Assembly (NCBI GenBank): GCA_013399015.1
Contig: VWZX01001091.1
Coordinates: forward strand, 248,001-312,000
Length of the DNA stretch: 64,000 nt
Reading direction: 5' to 3'
DNA from: Galbula dea
Taxonomy: Eukaryota > Chordata > Aves > Piciformes > Galbulidae
The notes beneath the pieces are model-generated. The model did no database searches, was not told the DNA's origin, and worked only from the letters and a program-made list of their open reading frames with translations. Of the stretch, positions 61,701 through 64,000 are shown piece by piece. How positions within the stretch are numbered: the stretch's first letter is position 1; the number at the start of each line of letters is the position of its first letter. Made by a program: the position numbers and the translations under genes.

Positions 61701-62028
61701 GTTTGCTTTTCCAGCAGTTGGCATGCCAGAGAGAGTCTCGATGCCTCAAAGCTCGCCAAAATTAAACCTGAATTAAACTAACTACTGCACAATTGTTTAG
61801 CAGTGAATAATAAAAGGATGTTACCATTGAGAAGAAATTAAACTACAGACTGAGCAGCCCAACTCCTGGAAAGTACCAGGGACATCAGTGTCACAAGCTT
61901 TGCAAAACACAGCCCCGATGATCACCTGCCTACAGAAATGAATACACTTTCCAACTGCCCAAGCTGGCAAACCTTGCTCCAAGCACTTGACTCATGTCCT
62001 GCTGGTTTGTGAGATCTCATCCTCTTAC

Positions 62029-62617
62029 CTGACATCATTACCTCCATGGGCAAAGGATCCAAAGCAGGCTGTTAAGATCTGGAGGAAGTGGAAGAGTAGA
62101 TGGACCTGAGAGGTGTCTTTCTCTTCTTTATCCTCTTCCACGGGATCAACTGGGGGTCGGTTAGGCTCTGCGAGCTCAGAGGCCAACTTCATCTCCACCC
62201 CCCCTTCCTCTGCCTCGATCTCTGCTTCGGCCACCGCGTTGCAATAGCTGGAGTAGCTGTCGTAGCGAACTCGCTTCTTGGAGTAGGAAACAGTGTCTCC
62301 CACTAACTTCTCACTGTCCTCTGGAGTTGATGTATCTGCTGCCTTAAAGGAAGAATGCACAGGCATGCCACAGATAGCAGCTGTGTAACAAGTATAGCTG
62401 TTGTTGCGCCGTAACAGTTTGTAGTTGTTTTCTTGAGCTGGCCTCTCGTCAGTGGCCCTGTCCAGGTGGATTTTGTGGAGCAAGTCTTTGTATAAACCTG
62501 AGTCCTTGTGCACAGTGTGATAAACGTGGCCATCACTCCTTATCTGGCCATCGAAGCTGAAGGTGCCATTGGAAACAGGTGACTTCACCGATGTGTGCGT
62601 CATCGAAAAGGCTCTTG
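62029..62617 (-). CDS. SLC20A2: SLC20A2 large loop exon (E8)
   Basis: On the minus strand, acceptor CTCTGCCCTCTTAG then CAAGAGCC at 62617, entering with two bases of a split codon. Donor is GTCAG|GTAAGA at 62029/62028, leaving AG of a Ser codon. The 589-nt exon encodes the end of the long cytosolic loop: MTHTSVKSPVSNGTFSFDGQ, KDSGLYKDLLHKIHLD, NYKLLRRNNSYTCYTAAICG, YDSYSSYCNAVAEAEIEAEE. It finishes with the helix HLLFHFLQILTACFGSFAHG and GNDV, the first half of the second PiT signature. The loop sequence is diagnostic for PiT-2 rather than PiT-1. All upstream exons, including the first inverted repeat, lie outside the window, so the gene is cut by the window edge. Confidence 0.96.
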
Positions 62618-64000
62618 CTAAGAGGGCAGAGATTGAGAGGTTTTATGTGGATGGAGTGTAACATAGGAGCTCCCTCCCTCCCACTTCATCAGGCAACAAA
62701 ATGGCAAAGACCTGAGACTACAGGACACAGAAGACCAGTTTGCAGTATCTGCAGTGTACAAGCCAAGATTCAATTCACTGCAAAATCAACTCTCATCTTC
62801 TGTGGAAAAAGAGCTTTGTTACAGAGTTGGGTCTCCCCGAGACATGATGACCTGCAGCAAGTCCCTTGGGATCAACTATTCAAAGGCAATACTTGGAGGT
62901 TCAATCCTTAGGGTCTTTGAAAAAAGTCATTTCTATAAAATTCCTTTCTTGTAAAATAAGCTGTACCTTTTCTGAGGTTCTCCCTGTGTTGAATGGGCAT
63001 CATAAGGGTTGCAGGAAATGTGGTTTACTGTAATTTCATATTGAATATGAGGATGCCTTTCAGAAGTACCTCTGTTTAAAAGACATTCATGGAACTAAAA
63101 AATGATTTTTAAAAAATAGAAAGGAAAAAAAATTCATGTTCTGCATAAATATTTCCTCAGCTATTCCAACATTTGGTGTATCTTATTTCTAGGAACATAA
63201 TGATAGCTATTCCTACTGCATCCATTTCACATCGGTGGACTCTGTAGGACATATGTCACAGCTAGGGTAATAGTTCTTAAAAAACCCTTATTTTCATTTC
63301 CTGACATCCTGGATTTCCACTCTGCAACACACAGAATCAGCCTTAGCTATTTTTAAACTGGAAGCACCCACTGAAAGGGCTTCATGTCATGACTTATTTG
63401 ATTTTGTAAGAATCAGTTGCACATATCAGGTATTTATTAACCAAATTACAAGGCCGTGTAGATGTTAGCAAAGTGATATTAAAGTCAGTAGACCATGAAG
63501 AGCATGTGTGTGTGTGTGTGTGCAATCCCACCACATGGGAGAACAAACAAAGCTTTATGCACACAAGCCTCCTTATGAATATACATTCAGAAAACAATGT
63601 GTGAGATTTTTCTAGTGGGCATGCTCCAAATAGCCATACATTTGTCAGCTAAAGCCCAAATCTTTTCAATTCCTATGGCAATGTGCTAATCATCTTTATG
63701 CTGAATTTAACCTTCATACATCAGCAGTTTGAGTCCTCTGTATTTTTCCACTGCTTACAAGGATGGAAACACCATTAAGGATACAAAGTAAAGCAAAAAG
63801 GAAAGTAATTTTTGTTTTCAGCTGTTTCTGAAATTGAAATGCAGCCAAACAAAATGTAATTGCTTTTCAGTCCTCTCCAGAAAAACGTCACTTGTAAATG
63901 AGCATCTCTCCCAACAAGTGCTGAAGAGGATTAGGGCTGGAAACCCCAAACACTAATTTACTATTTACAGCAGAGACCTAGCTGTGGTTAAGAAACCCTG
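62618..64000 (-). other. SLC20A2: SLC20A2 intron upstream of E8, truncated by window edge
   Basis: Intronic on the minus strand up to the window edge. It contains a (TG)n microsatellite at 63505-63522; nothing else is recognisable. Confidence 0.75.
63505..63522 (+). repeat. (TG)n microsatellite
   Basis: Nine perfect TG units. Confidence 0.95.

Larger units (their letters stand above)
49620..62028 (-). other. SLC20A2: SLC20A2 intron between E8 and E9
   Basis: A 12.4 kb intron containing four CR1 fragments (listed separately). An open 174-codon frame on the + strand at 52257-52781 is mirrored by open frames on the other strand and matches nothing I know. The remaining stretches of more than 300 bp show no feature I can support. 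Confidence 0.8.

Overview
The window is vertebrate nuclear DNA, almost certainly from a bird. It holds about fifteen 5'-truncated CR1 LINE copies and no recognisable SINEs. Its genes are small exons in long introns, and two CpG islands stand out from an AT-rich background. I cannot name the species.

Layout. 1-7400 is intergenic with three CR1 pieces. FAM241A (C4orf32 family, a small single-pass membrane protein) lies on the + strand. Its first coding exon is in a CpG island with GC boxes (exon 7649-7744), followed by a 13 kb intron, a second coding exon (20702-20947) and a 3' UTR of uncertain length. 25-41 kb has no gene I can name. It contains an orphan CpG island (about 32.88-33.99 kb) with NRF1-like and ETS-like sites, a possible LTR-like repetitive stretch, and a CpG-bearing segment at 34.85-35.16 kb that may be conserved non-coding DNA.

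From about 41.2 kb to the right edge the minus strand carries the 3' half of SLC20A2 (PiT-2, sodium/phosphate symporter). Present are the large exon coding the end of the cytosolic loop and the GGNDV motif (62029-62617), the next exon (49434-49619), an 85-nt exon (48595-48679), and the terminal coding exon (42676-42840) with its 3' UTR. The N-terminal half, roughly 310 residues by comparison with the human protein length as I recall it, lies beyond base 64000. I number exons E8-E11 only as labels.

Main discovery candidate. A second intact 85-nt copy of E10 lies 500 nt downstream of the first (48010-48094, minus). It has the same splice phase, good splice sites and 19/28 identical residues, but only 54/85 identical bases. 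Twelve of the 19 shared residues use different codons, which suggests long purifying selection on both copies. Because 85 is not a multiple of three, exactly one copy must be used: including both puts a stop codon 15 nt into the second copy, and skipping both shifts the frame. This is the architecture of mutually exclusive exons. It would swap a membrane segment and the P-x-S-x-T-H-C-K stretch of the phosphate carrier. Both exons are followed by a related intronic motif (GCCAT...TGGCTTGA...GCGG on the + strand) and CpG-bearing intron, as expected for splicing control.
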